From positions 5,130,298-5,194,297 of the forward strand of contig JAPTYO010000011.1 in assembly GCA_036873135.1 (NCBI GenBank): DNA of 64,000 bases. The letters run 5' to 3'. The notes beneath the pieces are model-generated. The model was not told where the DNA came from. It saw only the letters and a program-made list of their open reading frames with translations, and searched no databases. The stretch is from Clarkia xantiana subsp. parviflora (lineage: Eukaryota > Streptophyta > Magnoliopsida > Myrtales > Onagraceae). This document shows positions 9,287 to 21,800 of this stretch, one piece after another. Positions within the stretch are counted from its first letter, which is position 1. Each line of letters starts with the position of its first letter. The translations under genes were made by a program, and so were the position numbers.

Positions 9287-12200
9287 ATGTCTAACGATTC
9301 GCATGTCCTGGATGGCACGGAGCAGATCAACGTTCCTGCAACCGACATCGAGATCGCGAACCTCGATTTATCTAAGGAGGTTCATTCTTTTCACCCCCTC
9401 TACCTTCACACTTCGGATAATCCAGGTCAGAGCTTGATTTCTTTGAAACTATCTGGGCCGAAAAATTATAGGAAGTGGAGTAGGGGTATGCAAATCATTT
9501 TGCTAGGGAAGAATAAGATAGGGTTCATAACTGGTTCCTGCAAGAAGGATTCTTATGAGTCTAAGCTTCATTTACTTTGGGCGCGTTGTGATGCCGTAGT
9601 TCGTGGTTGGATCATCAATTTTGTTAATGATGATATTGCTGATGGAATCATGTATTTTGAAACTGCTTTTTCTGTGTGGAAAGAACTCCAAGATAGGTTC
9701 AATAAGATGAATGGATCTAGAATATATCAACTCCATCGTGAAATTGCGTTGATTCATCAATGAGTAGATTTCATTTCGACGTTTTATACCAGAATTAAGA
9801 ATCTGTGGAGTGAGTATGACTCTGCGTGCTCACTTCCACACATTGATGGTGAACTCTTCAAAAGGCATTTGGAACACAAGGAGAATGAGCATTTGTTTCA
9901 GTTTCTAATGGGGCTAAATGAGTTTTTTTCGAGTGTCAGGAGCAATTTATTGCTCTGGACCCCCTTACCTTCATTGAATCAAGCTTATAGTATGCTTCTG
10001 CAAGAGGAGAGTCAAAGAGACACATCCTCTACTATCTCTGGTTCAGATGATGTGTCCCTCAACGCTAAGACCACAGTCCCTAATGATGGAAAGCCCAAAA
10101 GGCCCCCTAATCCTAATCGGCAGTGTGACTACTGTAAGAAAAAAGGACACACCTCTGACCGTTGCTATGCCAAAGGGTGTGACTTCTGTCAAAGGAAGGG
10201 ACACTGTTGTGATAACTGTTTCAAGTATAAAGAGTTGCTCAATAACAAGGGCACTGTTGGGAAAGCAAACTCTGTCTCTGCTTTGGGCTGTGATGTCAGT
10301 GATCCAGATGTCCAAATTCAAGATGCACAAGGAAAGAATTTCTCTCAAGGGAACATAACACTGTCATGTGAGCAATTTGATAAGCTTCTGCAGAGGGCAG
10401 GAGGCAGTGGTAGCTCAGGCAATGTTGCCACTGCAACCACCTTTTGTGAGGGGGGCCTTCAAGCTACTGGTATGACTTCTTTCTTTGATAAAGACAATAT
10501 CTTAAATTCATGGATTTTGGATATTGGTACTAGTAATCACATGACTAACTGTTTCACTTGGTTGACCAATTTTAAGAAACTTTATGGAACTAAGATTCAA
10601 TTACCTAATGGTAATTTCTCTTTTGCTGTTGGGATGGGAGACTTTGAAATCACTGATGGAAAAAAGCTGAGAAATGTGCTTTATATCCCTGATTTGAAAT
10701 ACAATCTTATTTCAGTTTCTTAGTTAACTCAAGATCTTAATTGTGCTGCCATTTTCCCCCCCAAAAATGCTATTATGCAAGACCTCTCAAATGGGAGGGC
10801 CTGGGCAAATGGTGAACAACAATCAGGATTGTATCTGCTCAGTCCCATCAACAAAAATCATTCTTTTTCTTTTGTTAGTGTTAATAAAGTGGATTCTGAA
10901 TTGTGGCATAAGAGGCTTGGGCATGCTTCTATACATGTTTTAGAAATGTTTTAGGCTTGTAACAATTTACCCAATAAAAATCATGAAGCTAATGATTGTA
11001 GGATTTGTCCCTTGGCTAAGCTCAATAGAGCTCCTTTTGGTTCATCAAATTCTAGAGCAGAAAGTCCCTTTGATCAGATTCACAGTGATGTATGGGGTCC
11101 CTATAAGACTCCTACTTTTGATAATAAAAGGTTTTTCCTTACTTTGGTCGATGACTTTTCTAGATTAACCTGGGTCTTTATGCTTCAATTTAAACATGAT
11201 GTTTCTGAGATATTAAAGCAATTTGTTAAGAGGGTTAAAACCCAATTTGGAAAGGTTGTTAAAGTGTTCAGGTCAGACAATGGTGTGGAATTCTTTAGTG
11301 ACCATTTGGAAAACTTTTTTAAACAGAATGAAATTCTCCACCAGAGTTCCTGTAGCTATACACCTCAACAAAATGGGCGTGTTGAGAGAAAGCATCGTCA
11401 CCTTTAGAAAGTAGCCATGGCTCTGAAACTCCAAAGATTTGTTACAGATAAATTTTGGGGGAATTGCATTCTTACAGCCTGTTACATTATAAATCATATG
11501 CCTAGCCAAATTTTGAAACAAATGTCCCCCCTTGAGATCTTTACTGGAAAGAAACCAGATTTTCAACACTTGAAAGTGTTTGGATGTTTATGTTTTGCAA
11601 AGAAGTTGGTAGGTTTGGATAAATTTGCTGCAAGGGCAATCCCTGCTGTCATTATGGGTTACTCTGAAACCCATAAGGGTTACCTTCTGCTTGGCATGGA
11701 AAATAAATCCTTTTTTGTAAGCAGGGACGTCAAATTCTTTGAACATGTTTTCCCTTTTTAAAGCAGCAATTTTAACCCCTCACCCTTCTTTGAAAATGAT
11801 TTAACATCAATTTCATTTGATGACAAAGTTGGGAAAAATGATGATTCTGTTGAATCTGGTTTAGATGATCCTGCTATTGATATGGAAACTCACCATAATG
11901 ACCAACTAGATGATGAACACGAATCTGTCTTGGGTTCTGATAGTGATTGCTCCAATTATTGCAGATGATGATGGTAATTCTCCATCTGATGCTGACCAGC
12001 CACAAGTTTGGAGGTCCAGTAGGATAAGAAAACCTCCTATTCATTTGGAGGACTATGTTGTATCATCTGCCTCCACTTTATATCCTATCTCTGATTATGT
12101 CAGTTATGATGGAATTAATGATGATTATAAGTGCTATCTCAGTTCTGTTTCAAAGTTAGTTGAACCTTTTTCTTTTGAAGAAGCTGTGCAAGATGTTGGA

Positions 12201-13741
12201 TGGATGCAGGCTATGCAAGATGAGATAAGTGCACTGGAAGAGAATGGCACTTTGGAGCTAATGCAACTCCCACCTGGGAAAAGACCCATTGGATCCAAAT
12301 GGGTCTACAAACTCAAATATCACTCAGATGGTACCCTTGAAAGGTACAAAGCGAGGTTGGTGGCTAAATGATATAAGCAGAAACAAGGTATTGACTACTT
12401 TGAAACCTTCTCTCCTGTTGTGAAAATAAGTCTGTTAGAACAATTTTATCACTTGCTTCTGTTAACAATTGGTCTTTATTTCAAATGGATGTTTTTAATG
12501 CTTTTTTTGCATGGAGATTTAACTGAGGAGGTTTACATGACTTTACCCCCAAGGTTTTCGTAATCAGGGGGAGATTACAAACAATGTTGTATGTAGATTA
12601 CAAAAATCTCTTTATGGGTTAAAACAAGCTTCCCGTTAGTGAAATTTTAAATTAACAGAAGCACTAGTAAATTCTGGATACTCACACTCTTCATTTGATT
12701 ACTCATTGTTTTTAAAAAGAGAAGGTGATCAAATAGTCATTTTGCTTGTGTATGTGGATGATCTTCTTGTGACTGGGAATAGTTCTGATCTCATTTCTGA
12801 ACTTAAATATGTTTTGTTGTCCAATTTCAAAATGAAGGATCTTGGGGAATTACAATACTTTCTTGGGATTGAAGTTGCTAGATCCAATAAGGGTCTAGTG
12901 CTCTCCCAAAGAAAGTATGCTCTTGAACTCATCACAGAGGCTAGTTTGGCTGGATGTAGACCAGCAGAAACCCCTATGGAGGTGAACTTGAAACAAACCA
13001 CAAAGAAATATAATGACATGATTAAAACAAAACAGTATGATTCTTTGTTAGAAGACGAGTCTAGTTTCAGGAGACTCATTGTGAAGCTTTTGTATTTAAC
13101 ATTGACTAGGCCTGATATTTCTTTTGTTGTGCAGCACCTAAGCCAATTCCTGAATCAACCTAAACAATCTCACTGGGATGCTGCTATGAGGTTAGTTAGG
13201 TATATTAAAGGATGTCCATGTAAAGGTATTCTGTTAGATTCAGCTAGCAATATATAATTGATAGGTTATGCTGATTCTGATTGGGCCAATTGCTTAGAAT
13301 CTCGTCGCTCCTTAACTGGTTATTGTGTAAAGTTAGGGAATTCACTGATTTCTTGGAAAGTGAAAAAACATGATGTTGTTTCTACCTCTTCTGCTGAGGC
13401 AGAGTATAGGGCAATTAGGCATATTGTAAGTGAGATTGTTTGGTTAAGAGGATTGCTACTTGAACTTGGTTTTTCTCAACAAAAACCTTCTCTGGTTTAA
13501 AGTGATAACAAGGCAGCAATCCAAATAGCCAACAATCCCATCTTTCATGAGAGAACCAAGCATATTGATATTGACTGTCATTTTTCTAGGGAGAAGTTAT
13601 TGGATGGTACAGTTCAATTTCTGCATATTAGAACTAATGACCAACTTGCAGATTTGTTCACCAAAGCTTTGCCAAAAAGGCAGCATTCCCATTTGGAGAA
13701 CAGGTTGGGCTTGAAGGATATATTCTGTGTAAATGATGTGT
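9287..13741 (+). pseudogene. Gag-pol of Copia element A (multiple stops and frameshifts)
   Basis: Gag starts at 9287 with HPLYLHTSDNPGQS and is cut by TGA at 9761, after IALIHQ. Two CCHC zinc knuckles lie at about 10124-10220. The protease motif reads DIGTSNH where element B has DTGASNH, so the catalytic triplet is altered; a TAG follows at 10721. Integrase pieces run 11012-11407 (SDVWGPY, DNGVEFF, PQQNGRVERKH), with a TAG at the end, and 11417-11761. Reverse transcriptase pieces run 12150-12371 and 12706-13257 (YVDDLLVTGN), with frameshifts between. RNase H runs 13258-13735 (DSDWANCLESRRSLTGYC, SSAEAEY) with an internal TAA at 13498. It cannot make a full polyprotein. Confidence 0.85.
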
Positions 13742-13802
13742 AGTAAGATGATGCTGGATAGTGGATTTCTTGAACATGAAGAAGTCCAAGATTGAGGGAG
13801 AG

Positions 13803-14137
13803 TGTAGAGATTGTGGGCTTGAACACAATATTGGGCTCCTTCAATGCTGGTAAATGATTAGATACTTGGGTTTCTGATTTGTTGGTTTATGTGGGCTCTT
13901 TGGGCCAGTCGGATTGTTGGTTGCTCTGTTTATGTTTGTGGAGGACTCATTTAATCAAGTTGGAAACTAAGGGGACCTTTGAGTTTATAATCAGGACCCG
14001 CCCATATTTAAGGTGAGGGTTAGGTCTTTTGACCTTGCCCAGTGAGCCGCAAATACAGTCTAATTTTTCATCTCCTTTCTCTTCTCTTCTTCTCTGTTCT
14101 AGGGTTTCAGGTTTTCTAGGGTTACGAATTTCACACA
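13803..14137 (+). repeat. Probable 3' LTR of Copia element A
   Basis: Starts TGTAGAGATTGTGGGC directly after the polypurine tract and shares the CTTCTCTG..TTCTAGGGTTTC block with the LTR of element B near its end. The end at about 14137 (TTTCACACA) is a guess from the TG...CA rule, because no second LTR is present for comparison. Confidence 0.5.
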
Positions 14138-14840
14138 TGTGACTGCAAATGATAATGTTCAACATGTTGCTTCTCATGATCGTCCTATGCATAATGTGAC
14201 TGAAGGCTTCTATGTTCAGATCTCTTTCTCTTTCCAATTATATTTCTCTCCATGCAGACAACTGATCCGTGGAATGGAGATTTTTTTTTTTCCGATTCTT
14301 CCTTCGAATGGTTTCATGTGCTGGATCTCCGTTTTTGAATTTGAGGAATGCATTTTGCTCTTCTTGATCCAAATGATCATGCTCGATCTCGTTGGAAATG
14401 TCTCATTAATTCTTCAATTTTCAACCTGTTTGGGAATGGATGGCAGATTCATTCTTTAACAGATGAAAGACATGCATAAGAAGAATGCTGTTATTTTCTT
14501 CAGGTATGCCCAGATGGAAAAAAAAATAGAATCATGGAATTAGATGACTAAGGAAGGATCTTGCACTTATCATCCGTGGAACCAAGTAAGTAGCCTTAGT
14601 TAGTCATGTTCAACATCTTTAATGTTGTTTGGTAATTGTTGATTGATAATGTGTAGGCTCAGTAGGGATACATACCCGAATACTGAAGAGTTCATTGATG
14701 CGGCGACGACTGAAAAACGAGCAGTCTCCTCATACCCATGAGCAGTAGAAGTAACAACGGATGCCGAGAGTGAAACTTCGGAATCCTCGTTGTTGTGCAC
14801 TTATTATTGTATTTCTTCCCTCGATGACCTGCAAGAAGGG
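14138..14840. other. No recognised gene
   Basis: Short frames (14139-14459 plus, 14600-14800 minus) have no family resemblance that I can see. Confidence 0.4.
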
Positions 14841-16260
14841 CAAATCCGCGGGGTGTTCCTGGTAAACCCACTCCGATGCTTAAATTAGTCTCGAGTTGTA
14901 GAGAGAGAAAGTAGTATCTTAGTAAGAGAAGTTAAATTTACCTCCCTGGCTCGGACTAACCGAAACCAAGCCACATCCAGCTCGACTCAGTTCGACATGA
15001 TATACAGTAATGAATAAAAACTACAAAGTTAGTCCCATAGACCCAACAACTCTATAAATTATTTCATGGGAATCAAGAACTACCTACTCCAAAGGCTAAC
15101 GACAAAAATCACTATGGTCGACAACAAGTCATCATATGTGATCAAATGTTATTTACTATGCAACAACGACCATAAACAACATGATCGATCCAAATTGATC
15201 AAGAAGAACAAGTTCAATATCGAACTACGACTCAATCGGGCTCCTTCCTACCTACAACGTAAATGCAAAACATTCACTTGGCTTTGGGGGAAATGATGGA
15301 CATACACTCAATCTCGGCAGCGGCCTTTTAGCACTACAACGGAACGGTCTGGCTTCAAAGCAAACACCTCACACGGCCCAAAACCCGAATGAGGTAATTT
15401 TTTTGATTAAGTCTTTGAAACACACTTCATAGGACCAATATATTTGGTCCAACGATTTTGAGGCGCTCGCCCGATTCGTCTATCTCAAACACCACCTGAG
15501 CAAAACCAGATAAAGAGTAACGTACCCCAAACTCAGTTCGGTACAACCTCTACAATGAAGCTAAATAAATACAAGACATTCACTTGACTTGGGGGAAAAT
15601 GATGGATATACACCTAATTGAGATTTAATCCGACTATTTGTATAAAGGGACCGCCTAATTTCTAAGACAAGAACTACCCGAATTGACCTGAATATCACCC
15701 CATTCCATCCAGTGGACCAGTTAGACTGATCCAATCCGTATGGACCAGACCAGTCGAACTAAGCCAAACCAGCCGGACTGGACTCCAATCTGGCTGGTTT
15801 AGCGCAAAAGCGTAATTGTTGGGAATTAAACCTAGCACCTTCAAGATTCAAGGTGTGCACATTCTCATCAAAGCTACAGGTTCCATACCTTATAGTCATA
15901 TCATAATTACTTAGTTGTTTCAGACCTCACTTGGATATTCTCAACCATACATCATAGCATGTAGACCCCACTTATTGTCACAAGGGCTCAACATAGCCTA
16001 AGCCATGAATGACATGATTATAAATCCCAGGATAAGATAAAATTATCCTAGTATAGAGGCTGTTTGGTAACGGGATAACAAACCCCTATAATTACTCAAT
16101 TACCTCCCCATTAAAAGGTTATTCTCTCTCTCTTTCTAGAGCTCTTAGTGTCTCTTTATCTCTCTAAAACTTAGATTAATTTAGGCATTAGAGTGGGTTT
16201 ACCAGGGCACTCCCCGGTTTACCCTATGCAACTAGGACCAGACCAAGGGAGCATAAGATC
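14841..16260. repeat. Degenerate LTR fragments in both orientations (possibly Ty3/Gypsy)
   Basis: Two polypurine-like starts in a row, TTTGGGGGAAATGATGG (about 15282) and CTTGGGGGAAAATGATGG (about 15588), resemble the junction of a Gypsy polypurine tract with an LTR. The block GAGTGGGTTTACCAGG at about 16191 occurs inverted at about 14858, and the CT-rich runs before it also match in inverse. I read this as remnants of one LTR family in opposite orientations. No protein domain confirms the superfamily. Confidence 0.35.
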
Positions 16261-17055
16261 TATCAATGTCTACCAGGACCGGATCAAAATAGCACAAGAT
16301 CCATCACTAGTCACATGATCAGATGTAAAATTAAATCCAGCCCATCTATCACAGTGTGCTCCTCACGTGCTTGAATAAAAAGATGAAAATGCCATTGTAG
16401 CTCAAAAAAATACTGTCGCTAGAGAAGACCCCCTATGCTGAGAAGTCCCCCGCTGAGTCCTCTCACGTCCGCTCGCCGCCTTGAAACATGCCGCCGGTCG
16501 TCGTCCAGACACGTCGCCGCTCAAGTCGACACGACGCCCGCCTCCAGTGGCAGGATTTGCTGCTCTTCTCTTCCCGTCGAAGGCCGCCTCCTTAAATTAA
16601 TATATGCTTTAGGGAGGGGCAAAAACTGGTCCGACCAGACCGTTTAGAACTGGTACAGTCCAGACCAGTTCCAAACAAAGCAGGTTTTCAAGTGGAGAAG
16701 TGGACAAAGAACCGTTAGTATACTTCAAAGGAACATGTTCTGAACTAGACCAGAATGGTTTTGGACATGTTTTTTTTTAAGTATAGTGTAAATCTATATA
16801 TAAAATCGGACATGACCGGTTATGGACCGAGCCGGACTATTTATAACAAAAAAGTCCAGAAGCGATCCTGCACTAGACAAGTTTTTCTCACTTATACCTT
16901 AGCCAATACAAAATTTGGACTGGACATGAACTGTTTAAACCAGTTCCGATCCGGCTCAGAACTGGTCCGACACGATGGGTTCCATGTTCATCCTTAATAT
17001 ATTTACACTATTACTCATATTCACTGCACTTGAGATCTGCAACATACATAACTAA
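16261..17055. other. No recognised gene; CCGGTCC-type low-complexity repeat
   Basis: The Arg/Ser-rich frame at 16435-16647 looks compositional. From 16620 to 16990 the sequence is rich in GACCAGACC, ACTGGT and GACCGGTT motifs, like those near 15690-15790, suggesting a decayed repeat. Confidence 0.35.
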
Positions 17056-17064
17056 TTAAAAATA

Positions 17065-17597
17065 GGGTTAATAACTAAAAAACTGTCCAAGGTTTACCCT
17101 ATGTTAAAATTAAGTGTCTGAAGTTTGAAATGTTAAAATGGACTGTCCCAAGTTTCATTTTTGTTGAAATTTGGTGTCTCGGTGTGATTACTTTAGAGAA
17201 GTCAATTCCGACGAAACCGTCTATCAAATTCGATCTCTCATACACACTCCCTTCTCGTCATCTTGCCGGGACCGTCACCTAAAAAGTTGGTCACATTCGG
17301 GCAAGTAAATCTCGCTCTATTGTCCTTGGAAAATAGCTCTACACCACTCTTCTAGAAACTTTTTTTTTAATGTTCAATTTTTAGGTGAAATTTGACGATT
17401 TTGTGTAAAGTAAAGAGTGATGAATTATGAGTGGATTGGTGGGTTGATGAAAATGATGGAATGAAGATGAAAAGACGCACAAAGACACCAAATTTCAACA
17501 AAAATGAAACTTGGGACAGTCCATTTTAACATTTTAAACTTCAGACACTTAATTTTAACATAGGGTAAACCTTGGACAGTTTTTTAGTTATTAACCC
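17065..17597. mobile_element. Mutator-type MITE with 9-bp target duplication
   Basis: A 533-bp foldback element, GGGTTAATAACT to AGTTATTAACCC, with long inverted arms (CAAGGTTTACCCTATGTT and its inverse). The perfect 9-bp duplication TTAAAAATA lies at 17056-17064 and 17598-17606. Non-coding. Confidence 0.85.
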
Positions 17598-17606
17598 TTA
17601 AAAATA

Positions 17607-18100
17607 AAACAATGATGAAATTCTCTAAAATGGAATTTATTTATCAAAATGTGATGTTGGTTAATTTTGGATAATATTTGTAAAAAAAGGGCCAAATGTG
17701 TGTTATTATTCTGAGATAGAAGTTATTATGTCACACAGACACGACACGATAATTTGGTGACACTGACACGAAAACAGGGTGAACACATTTTAAAATAACA
17801 CGAGTAAGCACGTGTGTCACTAGAAACACGACACAATCCGCTTGCCACCTAATGAAAACTATGATTTTTTTTGGGAGGAAACTATGATTTAGTTTGCCAT
17901 TTTCTTCTTGGCAAAAAAAAAAAAAAAGTTTGCCATTTTCTTAATATTATAACCAAATTAAGTTCTTCAATATCAATGGAAGAAAATCTTCAACAACAAA
18001 AAAAACAGTAATCACAACTTTCAATTCCATTAAATTGTTTACCAAAAAAAATTCCATTAAATTCAGTACTTTGACTGACAAAACGTTTATTTTTTACAAA
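17607..18100. other. AT-rich upstream region, no gene seen
   Basis: Low-complexity A/T runs. It is distal upstream sequence of the neprosin gene whose coding region now starts at 23675. Confidence 0.4.
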
Positions 18101-18239
18101 ATACCTTGACTGACAAAACTGACAAGTAAACTTTTACATATAGAGAATAGAGTGAAAATCAAGTTTCACAAACACACTCCATAATTCATATTTCATATAT
18201 ATTCGGTTGTAGATGAGAATTGGCAGGACATTATTAAGC
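18101..18239 (+). promoter_or_regulatory. Likely core promoter and 5' UTR of neprosin gene 2, displaced
   Basis: If element B and one copy of its target repeat are removed, this sequence joins directly to the ATG at 23675. It holds a TATA-like CATATATATT at 18194-18203, about 40 bp before the insertion site, as expected for a core promoter with a short leader. Its role is inferred from position only. Confidence 0.45.
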
Positions 18240-18244
18240 ATCAT
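18240..18244 (+). repeat. Left target-site duplication of Copia B (ATCAT)
   Basis: ATCAT directly before the 5' LTR; the same five bases follow the 3' LTR at 23669-23673. Confidence 0.9.
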
Positions 18245-18627
18245 TGTGAAGAATGGGGATGTTATTGCAATCCTGAAGAAATCTGAGGGTCTTTGTTGCA
18301 CTTCAGGAGAAGTTGGAAGTGTCTTATTATCTGTTTGTTACAATTGTTTTGTTTGAGGATTGTTTTGTAGTTCTGTTAAAGTTAGGTTGGATTTGTTTGT
18401 TGTATCTCTTTTTTATTGGTGGGTAAATTCCTTCATTGTAAGACTGTGGGGTTAAACCTGAGATTATTTCTTGGGTTTCCTTTAGTGATTAAATAAGGTG
18501 AGGGCTGGCCACTTGAAGGAATCTGGCCCGATGAACCGCAATTCCTCTGTGTCTTTTCCTCTTCTTCTTCGTGAAATGCTCTGTTGGTTCTAGGGTTTCT
18601 TGAATCCTGAGTTTGTTAGTTTTATGA
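18245..18627 (+). repeat. 5' LTR of Copia B
   Basis: 383 bp, TGTGAAGAATGGGG to TTTTATGA. The TATA-like TTAAATAAGG is at 18489-18498. The end is fixed by the primer-binding site on one side and by comparison with the 3' LTR. Confidence 0.93.
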
Positions 18628-18640
18628 TGGTATCAGAGCC
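18628..18640 (+). promoter_or_regulatory. Primer-binding site of Copia B
   Basis: TGGTATCAGAGCC directly after the LTR, the complement of the 3' end of plant initiator methionine tRNA, used to prime minus-strand synthesis. Confidence 0.92.
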
Positions 18641-18820
18641 ATTCTCGTTGCGATCCGTGTGCTCCCTCTCGTTTTGATCAACCCTCACCTCTTTTACGTT
18701 TTGTGCAACCCTTCCTCATCGCGACGCTTCGTATTCCCGGGGAAATCGTGACGAATCGCTCCTTCGTTTTTGACGATTCAACCTTCTCCGGAGAAACTCA
18801 GAGTTCTGTGTCCAACGACG

Positions 18821-21800
18821 ATGGAAGGCGAAGGCAAAAACACGATCGATGATGTTAGTGATTCTGGGAAACGACCTGAGGTAACTGAGATCACGAATCT
18901 CAGTAATGAGGTAACGAAATCTGATCCTATGGCGTGCATCGTTGCGCATCATCCTCTTTACCTCCATTCATCAGATAATCCCGGCCAATCTGTTATTTCG
19001 CACCATCTTACTGGTACCGAGGATTATCCGATGTGGAGCCGTGCTATGCAAATGTTTTTGAAAGGAAAAACCAAGCTAGGTTTTATCACTGGCACATGCA
19101 AACGCGAATCCTTCTCCTCTGAGTTACAAGAGATTTGGGATACTTGCAATATTGTTGTTCTTGGATGGATTTTAAACTCTATTTCGAAGGATCTCGCTGT
19201 TGGCATCATGTATTCAGATAGTGCCTTTCTGGCTTGGAAGGAACTGAAAGAACGTTTTGATAAAATTAGCGGATCTAGGATTTATCAGCTGCATCGTGAA
19301 ATAACTACTGCCAGACAAGGATTGGATTCTATATCTGTTTTCTATACTCGCCTCAGGAACTTGTGGACTGAATATGATACTGCTTGTGCCTTGCCTCATA
19401 TTAATGATAATCTTTTTCAAAAGCATATTCAACACAAGGATAATGAGCGTCTTTTCCAATTCCTTATGGGATTAAATGAGACTTTTTCAAATGTTCGCAG
19501 TAGTTTGCTTCTTTGGTCCCCCCTACCCTCTTTAAACCATGCCTATAATATGTTAGTCCAAGAAGAGAGTCAGAGGGATATTTCCACCACTATTGCTGCT
19601 AATCAGACCCCTATCTCTGCTGTTGTCCCTAATCTTGACAAACCTAAGAGAAACCTCAATTCAGAGTGTGACTACTGCCACAAGAAAGGTCACACAATGG
19701 AAAGATGTTACTCTAAAGGTTGTGACTACTGCAAGAAGAAGGGACACTGCAAGGATAATTGCTTTAAGTATAGAGATTTTATGAAGGGAAAGGGAGGCAA
19801 TGTGAAAACTAATGTTGGCTTCCCTTCCTCTGGTGATGTGGGAGATGCTTTTGCTGTTAACAATACTAATGCTGTGAATTCTTCTGTGCAAGGCAGCATT
19901 ACAATCTCCAATGAGCAATTTGACAGACTTCTGCAGAGGTTAGGCAGTGGTGGAGGAAACCCCTCTACTGCTACCACTTCCACAGAGGGGCATGTGAATG
20001 CTGCAGGTATGACCTTCTTTAACACTTGCATTGAAAAACATGATTATTGGATCTTAGACACAGGAGCCTCTAACCACATGACAAATGATAGAAGTTTATT
20101 GCATAATGTCAAAAATGCTAAGAACACTAGAGTGCAGCTTCCAAATGGAACTTATGTTAGTGTTGACATTGTAGGTGATCTTAGCATTTCTGAGAAGCAT
20201 GTCTTGCATGATGTCCTATATATACCTGATTTTAAATTCAATCTTATTTCAGTTTCTAAACTCATTCAAGATCTTAACTGCTGTGCTGTTTTTTATCCAA
20301 ATTTTGCCATCATTCAGGACCTCTCAAATGGGAAGGTCTTGCTGAGTGGTAAAGCTGAAGTGGGACTGTATCTCTTGAAATCAGATTGTATAGGAATTAG
20401 ACAAGTTGCTCTTGTTAATAAGAATGTTGATAATATCTCTCTTTGGCATAGAAGATTTGGACATGCTTCCATTAGCTCCTTGCAACAGATAAAAGAGTTG
20501 CCCTGTTCTAGAAATAAGAATGATGTCATTCATGATTGTAGTATCTGTCCTTTAGCTAAACTCACTAGGCTCCCTTTTCCCCTATCTGAGTCTAGGGCAG
20601 ATTGTATTTTTGATCTTGTACATGCTGATGTTTGGGGCCCCTACCATATTGCCACAAATGATAATAAAAGATATTTTTTGACACTTGTTGATGACCATTC
20701 AAGGACCACTTGGATATTTTTAATGCAATACAAATCTGATGTGGTTGTTCTCATAAGGAATTTCATGAATCTTATCTCCACTCAATTCAAAACCAAAATC
20801 AAGACTTTCAGAACTGATAATGGTGGAGAGTTTTTTAATGACCATTTGAAAACCTTATTTGAGAACAAAGGGGTCATTCATCAAAGCAGCTGTTCCTATA
20901 CCCCTCAGCAAAATGGTAGGGTAGAAAGAAAACATAGACATATTTTGGAGATTGCAAGAGCTTTGAAGTTACAAGCTTCTATTCCTGATATTTTTTGGGG
21001 CTACTGTGTGATCACTGCTTGCTATTTGATTAATCTTCTCCCCTCTCATGTTTTGAAGGGGAAGTGTCCTATTGAAGTCCTCACTGATAAGAAACCTGAT
21101 CTAAATCACCTCAGAGTTTTTGGATGCTATTGTTTTGCTAAAGATTTAGTGACATCTGATAAATTTGCTCCTAAGGGAATTCCATGTGTTTTTTTTGGTT
21201 ACTCAGAGACTCAGAAAGGATATAGACTTTACAGCTTAAAAACAAAAAGATTTTTTGTAAGTAGAGATGTAAAATTTTATGAACACATTTTTCCTTTTGA
21301 GTCTCAGAGACCCAAGCAAAATCCAATTTTTTTGGAGCAACCAACTTCTGAGGATGATATTTTACCATTGGAGGTCCATGATGATGTTTTGCCATTGAGA
21401 TCTGAGACCCTTAGTTCAAACAGTGAGGACATTCAGGGTACTCATGATCCAAATGATGAATCCCCTCAAGATTCTGATGGTGAACATATTCCTACCCCTG
21501 TTCCACCATTGCAGGTTGTTACTAGATCTGGTAGGCATGTGAAACCTCCAGTTTGGCAAAGTGATTATGATATGTCTACACATAATGCTTTATATCCCAT
21601 ATCTCATGTCATTGGATACTCAGATATATCTAAAGGGTACTATGGTTTTTTAACATCCATTTCTGAGCTTACTGAACCCAGGTCTTACAAAGAAGCATGT
21701 AGAGATCCTGGATGGATCGCTGCAATGCAGGAGGAGATCAAAGCCTTGGAGACAAATCATACTTGGGATCTTGTCCCTCTTCCTGATGGTAAGACTGTGA

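Larger units (their letters stand above)
9250..14137 (+). mobile_element. Copia retrotransposon A, decayed, 5' LTR missing
   Basis: Gag, protease, integrase, reverse transcriptase and RNase H remnants in Copia order, followed by a polypurine tract (GAGGGAGAG, 13794-13802) and a 3' LTR-like end. No 5' LTR, primer-binding site or leader precedes gag: homology begins abruptly at about 9250, after the repeat tail of the transmembrane exon. Its proteins are close to those of intact element B at 18245, so A is an older member of the same family. Confidence 0.85.

Noticed and set aside
16435..16647. Arg/Ser-rich small protein
   Set aside because: Locally GC-rich sequence with no conserved motif and no splice or promoter context; the composition alone explains the frame.
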